This document shows, in pieces, positions 34,554 through 42,153 of a stretch of 64,000 bases of DNA. Position numbers and translations under genes: made by a program. The notes under the pieces are model-generated. The model made no database searches. It worked only from the letters and a program-made list of their open reading frames with translations, and was not told the DNA's origin. The stretch comes from JAMQPK01 sp963761975. GTDB lineage: Bacteria; Acidobacteriota; Vicinamibacteria; Vicinamibacterales; JAMQPK01. Positions within the stretch are counted from its first letter, which is position 1. Each line of letters opens with the position of its first letter. Location: the NCBI GenBank assembly GCA_963761975.1, contig CAVXIR010000004.1, positions 930,001 through 994,000 on the forward strand, in the 5' to 3' direction.

Positions 34554-36128
34554 TTATTTCCGGAACCGGCGCCAGTCGATGCCGAGGTGGCGGACCTTGT
34601 AATTCATGATGCGGCCGGTCGTGTTGAGCAGGCGCGCCGCCTTCGCGCGGTTCCCGCGCGACGTCTTCAGCGCATCCTGGATGAGATCCTTTTCGTAGGC
34701 GTCAAGCGCGTCTTTCAGCGACAGGCTCATGGTCGTACCGGACGAGGCGGCGGTTTGGAGAGTCGGCGGCAGATGGTGGGCATGCACCACCTGTCCATCG
34801 CAGACGACGACCGCGCGTTCGATCGCGTTCTCGAGCTCGCGCACGTTCCCGGGCCAGTGATACGCCATCAGCATGTCGATGGCGGGCGTGGAAATCCGCT
34901 TGATGTGCTTGCCGTGCGACAGCGAGGCCTTCTCGAGGAAATGATCGGCCAGCAGCAGCAGGTCGGGTTTGCGCTCGCGCAGTGGCGGAATGAATATGGC
35001 GAACACGTTCAGCCGGTAATACAGGTCCTCGCGGAAACTGCCGTCGGCAATCGCCTTTTCGATGTCTTTGTTGGTGGCCGTAATCAGCCGCACGTTGGCG
35101 CGAATGGTCTTGGTGCCGCCGAGCCGTTCGAATTCGCGTGCCTGCAGCACGCGCAGCAGCTTCACCTGCGTCGCGAGATTCAGCTCGCCGATTTCGTCGA
35201 GGAACAGCGTCCCCCCTTCTGCCAGCTCGAACCGGCCTTTTTTGGCCGCATGCGCGTCCGTGAACGCGCCCTTCTCGTAGCCGAAGAGCTCCGATTCGAT
35301 CAGGCTTTCGGGCAGCGCCGCACAGCTCACCTTGATGAACGGGCGCTTCGACCGCAGCGAGTTGTAGTGAATGGCCTGGGCGATGAGCTCTTTGCCGGTG
35401 CCCGATTCGCCGCGAACGAGCGCTGTTGTATCGGTACGGGCGACCTGCGACACCTGCTCGTACACGAGACGCATCGGCCCGCTCGTGCCGAGAATATTCG
35501 AGAAGTCGTAGCGCTCGCGCAGCTCACTCTTGAGATGCGTGTTTTCTTCCCGCAGCCGGTCGCGCTCGGCGTCGATGACCCGCTGGATGCGAATCCACTG
35601 CGCGACCAGCGAGGCCACCACCCCGAGAAATTTCACCATGCGATCGAAATCGCGCTCGGGTTTGAAGCGGAAATCGGCGCCCAGGGCGCCAACCGCTTTC
35701 CGGTTGAGCAGAATCGGCACACAGACGTAGCTGATTTCCTCGCGTGCCAGCTCCGGGCGATCGGAGGTTCGTCGCAGGAACATCGGCTCGCGTGAGACCC
35801 GCGGAACGACGATGGGCTTGCTGCTCTGCACCACACGACCCGTGATGCCTTCGCCAAGCTTGAATTTCGCGTCGGCTTTGCCGCCCGGCGGACCTTCCGA
35901 CGCAACGACTTCGATTTCGCCCGCGGGGCTCAGCAGTGCGACGGTGCTGCGAATCACATGGTGATGGCGCTCGAGGACGCCGAGAACCTGAAGCAGCGCG
36001 CTCTTTTGATTGGCACCTGCCGCCAGCGTCTGGCTGATCTCCAACAATGTCGACAGGCGCCGAAGCTCGCTGGCGCCGCTCGTCGTCGTCGCTTCGGCCA
36101 GTTTCAACCCCGCAGCGTTCGATGCCAT
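34554..36128 (-). CDS. GAF-AAA+-Fis activator with GAFTDA loop, paralogue 2
   Basis: 524 residues, closely similar over its full length to the activator at 20448-22013. ATG 36128 (MASNAAG) is chosen because upstream codons have no counterpart. GAF domain with GEGITGRVVQSSKPIVVPRV; AAA+ with Walker A GESGTGKE and Walker B GGTLFLDEIGE; Fis helix-turn-helix with SRGNRAKAARLLNTTGRIM. The loop that touches sigma-54 reads GAFTDA (codon GAC), where the paralogue has GAFTGA. Natural variants at this Gly exist, so it may still work with sigma-54, but with altered efficiency. Targets are unknown; the divergent metal-handling cluster starts at the other side of 36.3 kb. Confidence 0.88.
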   Translation of the reverse strand: MASNAAGLKLAEATTTSGASELRRLSTLLEISQTLAAGANQKSALLQVLGVLERHHHVIRSTVALLSPAGEIEVVASEGPPGGKADAKFKLGEGITGRVVQSSKPIVVPRVSREPMFLRRTSDRPELAREEISYVCVPILLNRKAVGALGADFRFKPERDFDRMVKFLGVVASLVAQWIRIQRVIDAERDRLREENTHLKSELRERYDFSNILGTSGPMRLVYEQVSQVARTDTTALVRGESGTGKELIAQAIHYNSLRSKRPFIKVSCAALPESLIESELFGYEKGAFTDAHAAKKGRFELAEGGTLFLDEIGELNLATQVKLLRVLQAREFERLGGTKTIRANVRLITATNKDIEKAIADGSFREDLYYRLNVFAIFIPPLRERKPDLLLLADHFLEKASLSHGKHIKRISTPAIDMLMAYHWPGNVRELENAIERAVVVCDGQVVHAHHLPPTLQTAASSGTTMSLSLKDALDAYEKDLIQDALKTSRGNRAKAARLLNTTGRIMNYKVRHLGIDWRRFRK

Positions 36129-36288
36129 GTATGGACCACGCGCCCATCCTGAGCAAAGCTGGTTCCACATGGGGAGTACGAAGATCCGAGCGAAAACGCT
36201 AGAGATTCCGAAGATTCTGAAGGTTGGCGTCATCCGCCGAAGGCACAAACTTGGCGAAAAATCATGGAGTACTGACATTCATGTCGGA

Positions 36289-36929
36289 TTAGGGAATGCT
36301 CACACTGACGCGCTCGCCGGCGATTTCAACGATCTTCTCGATGCGCCTGCCCTCTTCGAACCCGAAGAGCGTGTAAGCGCCGGGCACGACGTGCTCGAAT
36401 GTGAAGCCGCCCTGTTCATCGGCGGTGCCGATGTACGGCGTCGATGAGATGTACACCGTCGCGCGCATGGCGGTGTGAATGTCGCATGACACGTCGTAGA
36501 GGCCAGGTTGATCGAACGTGTGGATATAGCTGGCGAACGGAGGCGTGGCGACGTTGAAGATCGGGGTCTTGTCGCTGCGAATGACGCGCACGTTGTGCAG
36601 CACGTTCTCGGTGCTGCGGAAGTACACCGGTGCCCGGCGCGCGCGAGGAGCGTGTCGGGTATGAACATCTGACCCTGCTGGTCCATGTAGGCCGCACCTT
36701 CGGCCTTCGGAAATTCATGTGGGAACTTCGGCTCGAGCCAGACGAAGGTGCCCGGCAGGGTTTTCACTGAAACGACGGTGCCGGTTCCAAGGGTTCCAAG
36801 GGTTCCGGAGGTTCCGGAGGTTCCGGTTCCCGCGGTTCCGGTTCCCGGAGTTCCGGTTCCGCGCGGTTCGGTCGCTCCGCAGGCGATACCGATTAACGCT
36901 GCAAGCAGCGTGCACGCCCGATATTTCAT
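36289..36929 (-). pseudogene. Secreted cupredoxin/CarbReg protein, frameshifted
   Basis: The N-terminal part reads from the ATG at 36929: signal sequence MKYRACTLLAALIGIACG, a low-complexity run of GTG-P/GTG-A repeats made by the GGTTCC word array (36777-36866), then VWLEPKFPHEFPKAEGAAYM and IPDTLLARAG. Near 36630 the frame must shift by one base to continue as PVYFRSTENVLHNVRVIRSD, where the copper ligands appear (His in VLHNV; YDVSCDIHTAMRATVYIS with Cys, His and Met), ending in a carboxypeptidase-regulatory-like fold. One missing base in CCGGTGCCC explains it. It may be a real inactivation or a sequencing error. The ATG overlaps the FixH-like stop (ATGA). Confidence 0.75.
36777..36866. repeat. 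GGTTCC word array inside coding sequence
   Basis: GGTTCC-AAG/GGTTCC-GGA/GGTTCC-CGG words repeat ten or more times within the N-terminus of the frameshifted cupredoxin, encoding a Gly-Thr repeat peptide. Same word class as array E at 19.9-20.3 kb. Confidence 0.9.
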
Positions 36930-37348
36930 TTCTCGCGGGACGCCGATTTCGGTCGCGTGAGGTAAGCCGTCAGCTTTTCCTTTCTCTGTGCGATCTCTTT
37001 GCCGTTGCGACTGGCGCTGACCGTTACATCCCACTCTCCCGCCATTGTCACCATCGCGATGCCGTTGTACTTGCCCTTTCCGGCGCTGTTCAGTTTCCCC
37101 TCGGTCTTCATCTCGGGGTGCTTCGTTTTCGGATCGGCCGGCATCAACAGCACGATGGCGACGTCGGCGTTCGCAATTGGCTGCCCCTTCGCGTCCTTCA
37201 GCATGACTTCGAAGAGATTCTGGCCGACACCGAGCGGTGAGGGCTTGGTTGTCAGGGTGACGGTTGCGCCGCCGGATTGCGCTGCAGCTGAAACGGCGGC
37301 GGCCAGAAGCACGGTGGCAATGAATGTCCTGGTCATCGATCTCATCAT
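36926..37348 (-). CDS. FixH/YtkA-like secreted protein
   Basis: 140 residues. Signal peptide MMRSMTRTFIATVLLAAAVS, then a single immunoglobulin-like beta-sandwich: VTLTTKPSPLGVGQNLFEVM, KDAKGQPIANADVAIVLLMP, then the Met/His-rich PADPKTKHPEMKTEGKLN and a closing GEWDVTVSASRNG. This pattern is typical of FixH/YtkA-like domains in copper-handling and oxidase-maturation operons. It starts 4 nt downstream of the copper ATPase stop and overlaps the cupredoxin by 4 nt, so the three are one operon: pump, sandwich protein and cupredoxin. Likely a periplasmic copper-binding accessory. Confidence 0.78.
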   Translation of the reverse strand: MMRSMTRTFIATVLLAAAVSAAAQSGGATVTLTTKPSPLGVGQNLFEVMLKDAKGQPIANADVAIVLLMPADPKTKHPEMKTEGKLNSAGKGKYNGIAMVTMAGEWDVTVSASRNGKEIAQRKEKLTAYLTRPKSASREK

Positions 37349-37351
37349 CCC

Positions 37352-39700
37352 TTACAGATCGATTCGCCGCAAACGCAGTGCATTGCCGATGACGGAAACC
37401 GAGCTGAATGTCATCGCCGCGCTCGCGATCATCGGGCTCAGCAGCAGGCCGGTAAATGGATACAGCACGCCGGCGGCGATTGGCACGCCGAGCATGTTGT
37501 AGGCGAACGCGAAAAACAGATTCTGCCGAATGTTCGTCATCGTCGCGCGGCTCAGCCGCCGCGCGCGAACGATGCCGCGCAGGTCGCCTCGGACGAGCGT
37601 CACATCCGCACTTTCGATTGCGATGTCGGTTCCGGTCCCCATCGCGATGCCGACGTTGGCCTGAGCGAGCGCAGGCGCGTCGTTGATGCCATCGCCGGCC
37701 ATCGCCACACGCTCGCCGCGTTGCTGGAACCCCTGAACCGCCGACAGCTTTTCGTCGGGAAGCACCTCGGCTTCGACCTGATCGATCCCCACTACCGAGG
37801 CGACAGCTTGTGCGGTCATTCTGTTGTCGCCAGTCAGCATCACCACCCTGATGCCCTGTTGATGCAGTGTGTCGATGGCTTCTCGCGCCGACGGTTTCAC
37901 CGGATCGGCGACACCAATGATGCCCGACAACTGTCCGTCGACCGACACGAACATGACCGTTTGCCCCGAACGTCGAAGCTCCTCAACGTGCTTTCGTACG
38001 CTGCCGGCGTCAACTCCGATCGACTCCATGAATCGCGCGTTGCCTACGGCGACGTTACGTCCAGAGACGCTGCCGGCCACCCCCTGACCGGTCACGGACC
38101 GGAAGTCCGTGGCGGGCAAGAGTCCGATGTTGCGCTCGTGCGCACCAGCCACGATCGCAGAGCCCAACGGATGCTCGCTCACGTTTTCCAGACTGGCGAC
38201 CAGCTGAAGCAGCAAGGTCTTGTCGACACCGCTCTGGGCCTCGGCCAAGACAAGCGCTGGCCTGCCCTCCGTAAGCGTGCCCGTCTTGTCGACGACGAGC
38301 ATCGTCACCTGCTCGAGCAGCTCGAGCGCCTCAGCGTTGCGGAACAGCACACCAGCTTCGGCGCCGCGGCCAGTGCCGACCATAATCGACATGGGAGTGG
38401 CCAAGCCCAGCGCGCACGGGCACGCGATGATCAACACGGCGATGGCATTGACAAGCGCATGAGCGAACCGGGGTTCGGGCCCGGCGACCGCCCACGCAAG
38501 AAACGTGACGATGGCGACGGCGAGGACGATAGGCACGAACCAGGCGGAAACGGTATCGGCCAGGCGCTGAATCGGCGCACGCGAACGCTGAGCTTCGCTC
38601 ACCATTCGAACAATCTGCGCAAGCAGCGTGTCCGCACCGACGCGTTCGGCACGCATCACCAGCGTTCCCGTCGTGTTGACGGTGCCACCTGTGACGTTGG
38701 CTCCCGATCCTTTCTCAACAGGCATCGGTTCGCCTGTCACCATTGACTCGTCGACAACCGAGTTTCCTTCCAGTGCAATTCCGTCCACCGGAATGCGTTC
38801 ACCCGGCCGGACGCGCAGCCGATCGCCCACACGCACGTCGGCAAGCGGCACGTCACGCTCCGAGCCATCCGGATCGATGCGCCGCGCTGTTTTGGGCGCG
38901 AGGCCGAGCAAACTGCGAATCGCGGCGCCCGTCCGGTTTCGCGCGCGCAGCTCGAGTACCTGACCGAGCAGCACGAGCACGACAATGACAGCCGCCGGCT
39001 CGAAATACACGGCGACGCCGCCGTGCATGTGAAACGACTGCGGAAACAAATTGGGCGCTATCGTGGCGACGACGCTGAACCCGTACGCGGCGCCGACGCC
39101 AAGCGCAATGAGCGTGAACATGTTCAGATGCCGACTGACGATGGACGCCCACCCCCGCACGAAGAACGGCCACCCGCCCCACAACACGACGGGCGTTGCC
39201 AGCGCGAGCTCAATCCAGTTCAGGACTCGAGTCGATATCACGTGCTGAAGCGGCTGGCCCGGCAGAAACTCGGAGACCATCACAGCGAGAACCGGAAGCG
39301 TCAGCGCGAGTGACCACCAGAACCGTTGCGTCATGTCGCTGAGCTCGTCGTTGGGCTGCTCGTCGAGCGAGATCGTTACCGGTTCGAGCGCCATGCCGCA
39401 GATCGGACACGAGCCTGCGCCCTTCTGCCGCACGTCCGGATGCATCGGGCAGGTGTACTCGGCCTCCGGATCGGCCGCAGCCGATGCCCGACCGGCAGGC
39501 GCCGCTTCAAGAAACTGTGCCGGATTGTTCTTGAACTGCTCGAGGCACGACTCGCTGCAGAAGTAATACACCTGGCCCTTGTAGCTGGTATGGCCCGCTG
39601 CCTCGCCCGGCAGAATCATCATTCCGCAGACCGGGTCGAGCACTTCGCTCTCAGTGGTCGATGGGCTATGGTCAACGGGCGACTGGCGATGGTCGGTCAT
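37352..39700 (-). CDS. Copper-type P1B ATPase with N-terminal YHS and heavy-metal-binding domains
   Basis: 782 residues. Near the N-terminus a YHS/TRASH-like metal site (LDPVCGMMI; YYFCSESCLEQF) and a heavy-metal-binding domain (YTCPMHPDVRQ; CPICGMALEP) replace the usual HMA ferredoxin-like domains. The pump core has the intramembrane CPC motif (LIIACPCALGLATP), TGEPMPVEK, phosphorylation site DKTGTLT, SEHPLGSAI and MAGDGINDAPALAQANVG. CPC with these sites indicates Cu(I)/Ag(I) export. ATG 39700 is chosen; the first 20 residues (TDHRQSPVDHSPSTTE) are encoded by word array L, so the N-terminus is uncertain. Operon with FixH-like protein and cupredoxin; the YHS mini-protein lies upstream. Confidence 0.92.
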   Translation of the reverse strand: MTDHRQSPVDHSPSTTESEVLDPVCGMMILPGEAAGHTSYKGQVYYFCSESCLEQFKNNPAQFLEAAPAGRASAAADPEAEYTCPMHPDVRQKGAGSCPICGMALEPVTISLDEQPNDELSDMTQRFWWSLALTLPVLAVMVSEFLPGQPLQHVISTRVLNWIELALATPVVLWGGWPFFVRGWASIVSRHLNMFTLIALGVGAAYGFSVVATIAPNLFPQSFHMHGGVAVYFEPAAVIVVLVLLGQVLELRARNRTGAAIRSLLGLAPKTARRIDPDGSERDVPLADVRVGDRLRVRPGERIPVDGIALEGNSVVDESMVTGEPMPVEKGSGANVTGGTVNTTGTLVMRAERVGADTLLAQIVRMVSEAQRSRAPIQRLADTVSAWFVPIVLAVAIVTFLAWAVAGPEPRFAHALVNAIAVLIIACPCALGLATPMSIMVGTGRGAEAGVLFRNAEALELLEQVTMLVVDKTGTLTEGRPALVLAEAQSGVDKTLLLQLVASLENVSEHPLGSAIVAGAHERNIGLLPATDFRSVTGQGVAGSVSGRNVAVGNARFMESIGVDAGSVRKHVEELRRSGQTVMFVSVDGQLSGIIGVADPVKPSAREAIDTLHQQGIRVVMLTGDNRMTAQAVASVVGIDQVEAEVLPDEKLSAVQGFQQRGERVAMAGDGINDAPALAQANVGIAMGTGTDIAIESADVTLVRGDLRGIVRARRLSRATMTNIRQNLFFAFAYNMLGVPIAAGVLYPFTGLLLSPMIASAAMTFSSVSVIGNALRLRRIDL

Positions 39701-39787
39701 GGTCGTCGTCGCGCGCCTCGTGGCGATCGTACGACGATTGCCCATGACAGACCATGGCCCATCGACCGACGACCATCGACCATCGAC
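39652..39787. repeat. Word array L (GACCATCGACCATCGAC / GATGGTCGG)
   Basis: GGTCGATGG, GACTGGCGATGGTCGG and, inverted, CCATGGCCCATCGACC words cover the 5' end of the copper ATPase and the gap to the YHS mini-protein. The words are present in both orientations; related to array K. Confidence 0.85.
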
Positions 39788-39934
39788 TTACTTTGCGGCG
39801 TACTTCGCCGGGTCGGCATCAAACCTCGTCTTGCACACGTTCGAGCAGAAATAGTAAGTCTTTCCGTTGTATTCGCTCTTGCCCGCGGCCTTCGCGGGGT
39901 CCACCTGCATTCCGCACACAACATCGTGTTCCAT
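39788..39934 (-). CDS. YHS-domain mini-protein
   Basis: 48 residues, shorter than most gene callers accept. AGGAGA precedes the ATG at 39934. The whole protein is a YHS (TRASH-like) domain: MEHDVVCGMQVDPAKAAG, then SEYNGKTYYFCSNVCKTRF and DADPAKYAAK. The spaced cysteines (VCGM; FCSNVC) bind metal, commonly copper. It resembles the N-terminal domain of the downstream ATPase, as if that domain were also made as a separate protein, and may act as a metal carrier or sensor for the pump. It lies 24 nt downstream of the lgt start region. Confidence 0.9.
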   Translation of the reverse strand: MEHDVVCGMQVDPAKAAGKSEYNGKTYYFCSNVCKTRFDADPAKYAAK

Positions 39935-39957
39935 ATGAATCGTCTCCTGTACGGTGT

Positions 39958-40719
39958 TTAACGTACACCCTTACGGCGTCTCACCGCGGATACGCGGCGG
40001 GGCGCCCTCAAAATCATCGCAACACCGATGCCGACGAGGCTGAGCGCAATCAGCTGAGCCAAAGTCAAAGGACCGGCAATATGGCGGTTGACGCGTACCA
40101 ATTCGACCAAAAATCGAAGCCCGCCAGCAAGCATCAGATATCTACCGAACAGCACAGTGCTCCCGACACCCGCGCGTCGCCATCGAATCAGTGCCCAGGC
40201 GATGACGCTCAGTCCGGCGGTTTCGTACAGCTGCGTCGGGTGCACCGACACAGCGGTAGGCGGTAATCCTTTCGGAAACGCCACACCCCACGGCAGGCTC
40301 GTCGGCCGGCCGTAATCGTCGCCGACCAGAAAACAGCCGATGCGTCCGATGGCATGTCCGATGGCGAGTGCGGGAGCGGCCGCAGCGAGGGCGGGCATCA
40401 GCGGAATACCTTGCCTTCGCAGCATCCACAATCCCGTCCCAACGCCGCCAAGCAATCCGCCAAACCAGCTAAGGCCTCCGCGGCTGAAAAGCAACGAGAG
40501 AAACGGCGCCTCGTCTCGGAACTCGATTGCCCAGACAACCTTCGCACCGACCAGACCGCCGATGACACCAGCGAGTGCTGCGTCGACCCCTTGCCAAGGC
40601 AACCCGCTTCGCTTCAACTCTCGCGCAAATACCCACAGCCCCAGCAAGGCGCCCAATGCGACCAGCGCGCCGAAGGTCGTGATCTCAAAATTTCCGATAC
40701 GGACGAGTGTGGGGTACAC
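39958..40719 (-). CDS. lgt: Prolipoprotein diacylglyceryl transferase
   Basis: 253 residues with seven membrane helices. The Lgt signature GHAIGRIGCFLVGDDYGRPT holds the essential Arg-Ile-Gly-Cys region, and SVHPTQLYETAGL the conserved HPTQLYE loop. The enzyme moves diacylglycerol from phosphatidylglycerol to the lipobox cysteine of preprolipoproteins in the inner membrane. The protein starts with the typical MYPTLVRIGNFEITTFG. It lies upstream of the YHS mini-protein on the same strand with a 23-nt gap; this coupling with copper genes may be accidental. Word array M lies upstream. Confidence 0.93.
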   Translation of the reverse strand: MYPTLVRIGNFEITTFGALVALGALLGLWVFARELKRSGLPWQGVDAALAGVIGGLVGAKVVWAIEFRDEAPFLSLLFSRGGLSWFGGLLGGVGTGLWMLRRQGIPLMPALAAAAPALAIGHAIGRIGCFLVGDDYGRPTSLPWGVAFPKGLPPTAVSVHPTQLYETAGLSVIAWALIRWRRAGVGSTVLFGRYLMLAGGLRFLVELVRVNRHIAGPLTLAQLIALSLVGIGVAMILRAPRRVSAVRRRKGVR

Positions 40720-40732
40720 GGATTGGAACTTG

Positions 40733-40838
40733 GAAAGTAGAAAGTAAAAAGTAAGAAGTAGAAAGTAAAATCTAAAAAGTAAAATCTGAAAAACTGTAGA
40801 TTCTAGAGTCTAGTCTAGATTGCAGATTCTAGATTTCA
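40733..40838. repeat. Word array M (GAAAGTAAAAAGTAGAAAG; AGATTCTAGA)
   Basis: AAAGTAGAAAGTAAAA words repeat about seven times, then AGATTCTAGAGTCTAG palindromic words. It fills the gap between lgt and the BNR protein gene. Its AT-rich content is out of character with the local GC level. Confidence 0.9.
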
Positions 40839-40841
40839 TCA

Positions 40842-42152
40842 TCAGTTCGGGCTTATTCGGCGGAGTCGAATCAGCGATTGGTCGCGGCTCGTCCATGCCA
40901 CGATGAGATCGCCAGCCGATCGTGCGAGCACGGGGTGCGACGCATAATCGTTGCCGCTCAACACTTGCGGCCGCCCGAAAGCCCGGTCTGGAGAAATGCG
41001 CGTCAGCGACACGCGGTGGAGCCCGTCGACCGTCTCATCCCAGACAATGGCTGCACCACCGTCGGGCATGACGGTCAGCTGCGGGTGCCCTGGAGTGATG
41101 CCTGCAGTTGGGACGCGAGCCCGGGCCGAAAAGGTTCGCGCATCCCGTGAGGTTGCGTAAAAGATAGCCTTTTGGGGCTCACCTTCGTTGATGAGCGTTG
41201 CCCATGCCACATGAATGACGCCCGACGGGTCGACGGCCAGTGCCGGGCCGTCCTCCGGGCATCCATTCAATTCCCACTTGTCTTCACTGACTCGCACGAG
41301 CGGATCGAAATGGCGTCCACCGTCGGGAGATTTGGCAAACGCGATGTCGCGCATGCTGCCGGGAAAAATGTGCCGCCACGCCGCATAGACATTGCCGCGC
41401 ACGTCGACGGCGACGGCCGTCTTGCAGCAGAAGCAGACGCCAGTCGCGATCACTGTCTCGACGCGGCGTCCGTCGGGCGTCAGGATGCCGTGATATACAT
41501 CCTGCGGTGGCTGGCCCTTATGGGCCATGCCCGCATGCGCCGTCGCCTCAAGGATCTTCCGCTCGGCATCCCGACCATCCAACCATACTGCGTGGACGAC
41601 GTTCGCGCGTCCTGTCGCCAGCGACTCCCAGCCACGAGCGCCAGACAATGCGGAATCGTGAATGCTGCTCGCCGCAGAGAACGTCAGACCGCCATCGCGT
41701 GAGCGCGCAACGCGCACCACGTCACGCCGCGACCGCTGAGGGCCGTCATTTCTCTTCGACCACACCACGGTGATCGTGCGTGCATCAGAAGCGCCGGAGA
41801 CAACGGCACGTGGCGGCTGCTCGCTGTTCGCGGTTGCATCGCCTTCAACGTCGTTGACACGGCGCGGGTCGGAGAATGTCAAGCCGCCGTCATGGCTGGC
41901 GGCGACATACACATTGGCGGCGCCATCCTTCGCCGCCGACCAGACGGCCACCACCAAGCGATCGAGTACCGCGAGCGACGGCGCAGAGTTGACGGACCCC
42001 GGCACTCCCAACGTCGTCTGCTGCGATCTCTGAACCGCCAGAGCCGAGTCGCCGCCGGCCCTGAGCGGGCTCGAAGGGCCCAACGACAATGCGGCACCAA
42101 CGCTCGCCAGGAACACGAACGCGGTCAGAACGCGCCGAACGTTTGTCGCCAT
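40842..42152 (-). CDS. Secreted BNR/Asp-box sialidase-like propeller protein
   Basis: 436 residues. ATG 42152 is set by AGGAAGG nine bases upstream; a nearer ATG at 42161 directly touches that site. A signal peptide follows (VRRVLTAFVFLASVGAALSL). Repeated Asp-boxes (SHDGGLTFSD, SRDGGLTFSA, SPDGGRHFDP) mark a six-bladed propeller as in exo-sialidases, but no clear sialidase arginine triad can be assigned, so an enzymatic role is unproven. A Cys pair (GVCFCCKTAV) and VWAA/HVAWAT strands are conserved-looking. It probably acts outside the cytoplasm as a binding or glycosidase-like protein. It follows the PilZ gene on the same strand with a 1-nt gap, implying an operon. Confidence 0.75.
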   Translation of the reverse strand: MATNVRRVLTAFVFLASVGAALSLGPSSPLRAGGDSALAVQRSQQTTLGVPGSVNSAPSLAVLDRLVVAVWSAAKDGAANVYVAASHDGGLTFSDPRRVNDVEGDATANSEQPPRAVVSGASDARTITVVWSKRNDGPQRSRRDVVRVARSRDGGLTFSAASSIHDSALSGARGWESLATGRANVVHAVWLDGRDAERKILEATAHAGMAHKGQPPQDVYHGILTPDGRRVETVIATGVCFCCKTAVAVDVRGNVYAAWRHIFPGSMRDIAFAKSPDGGRHFDPLVRVSEDKWELNGCPEDGPALAVDPSGVIHVAWATLINEGEPQKAIFYATSRDARTFSARARVPTAGITPGHPQLTVMPDGGAAIVWDETVDGLHRVSLTRISPDRAFGRPQVLSGNDYASHPVLARSAGDLIVAWTSRDQSLIRLRRISPN

Positions 42153-42153
42153 A

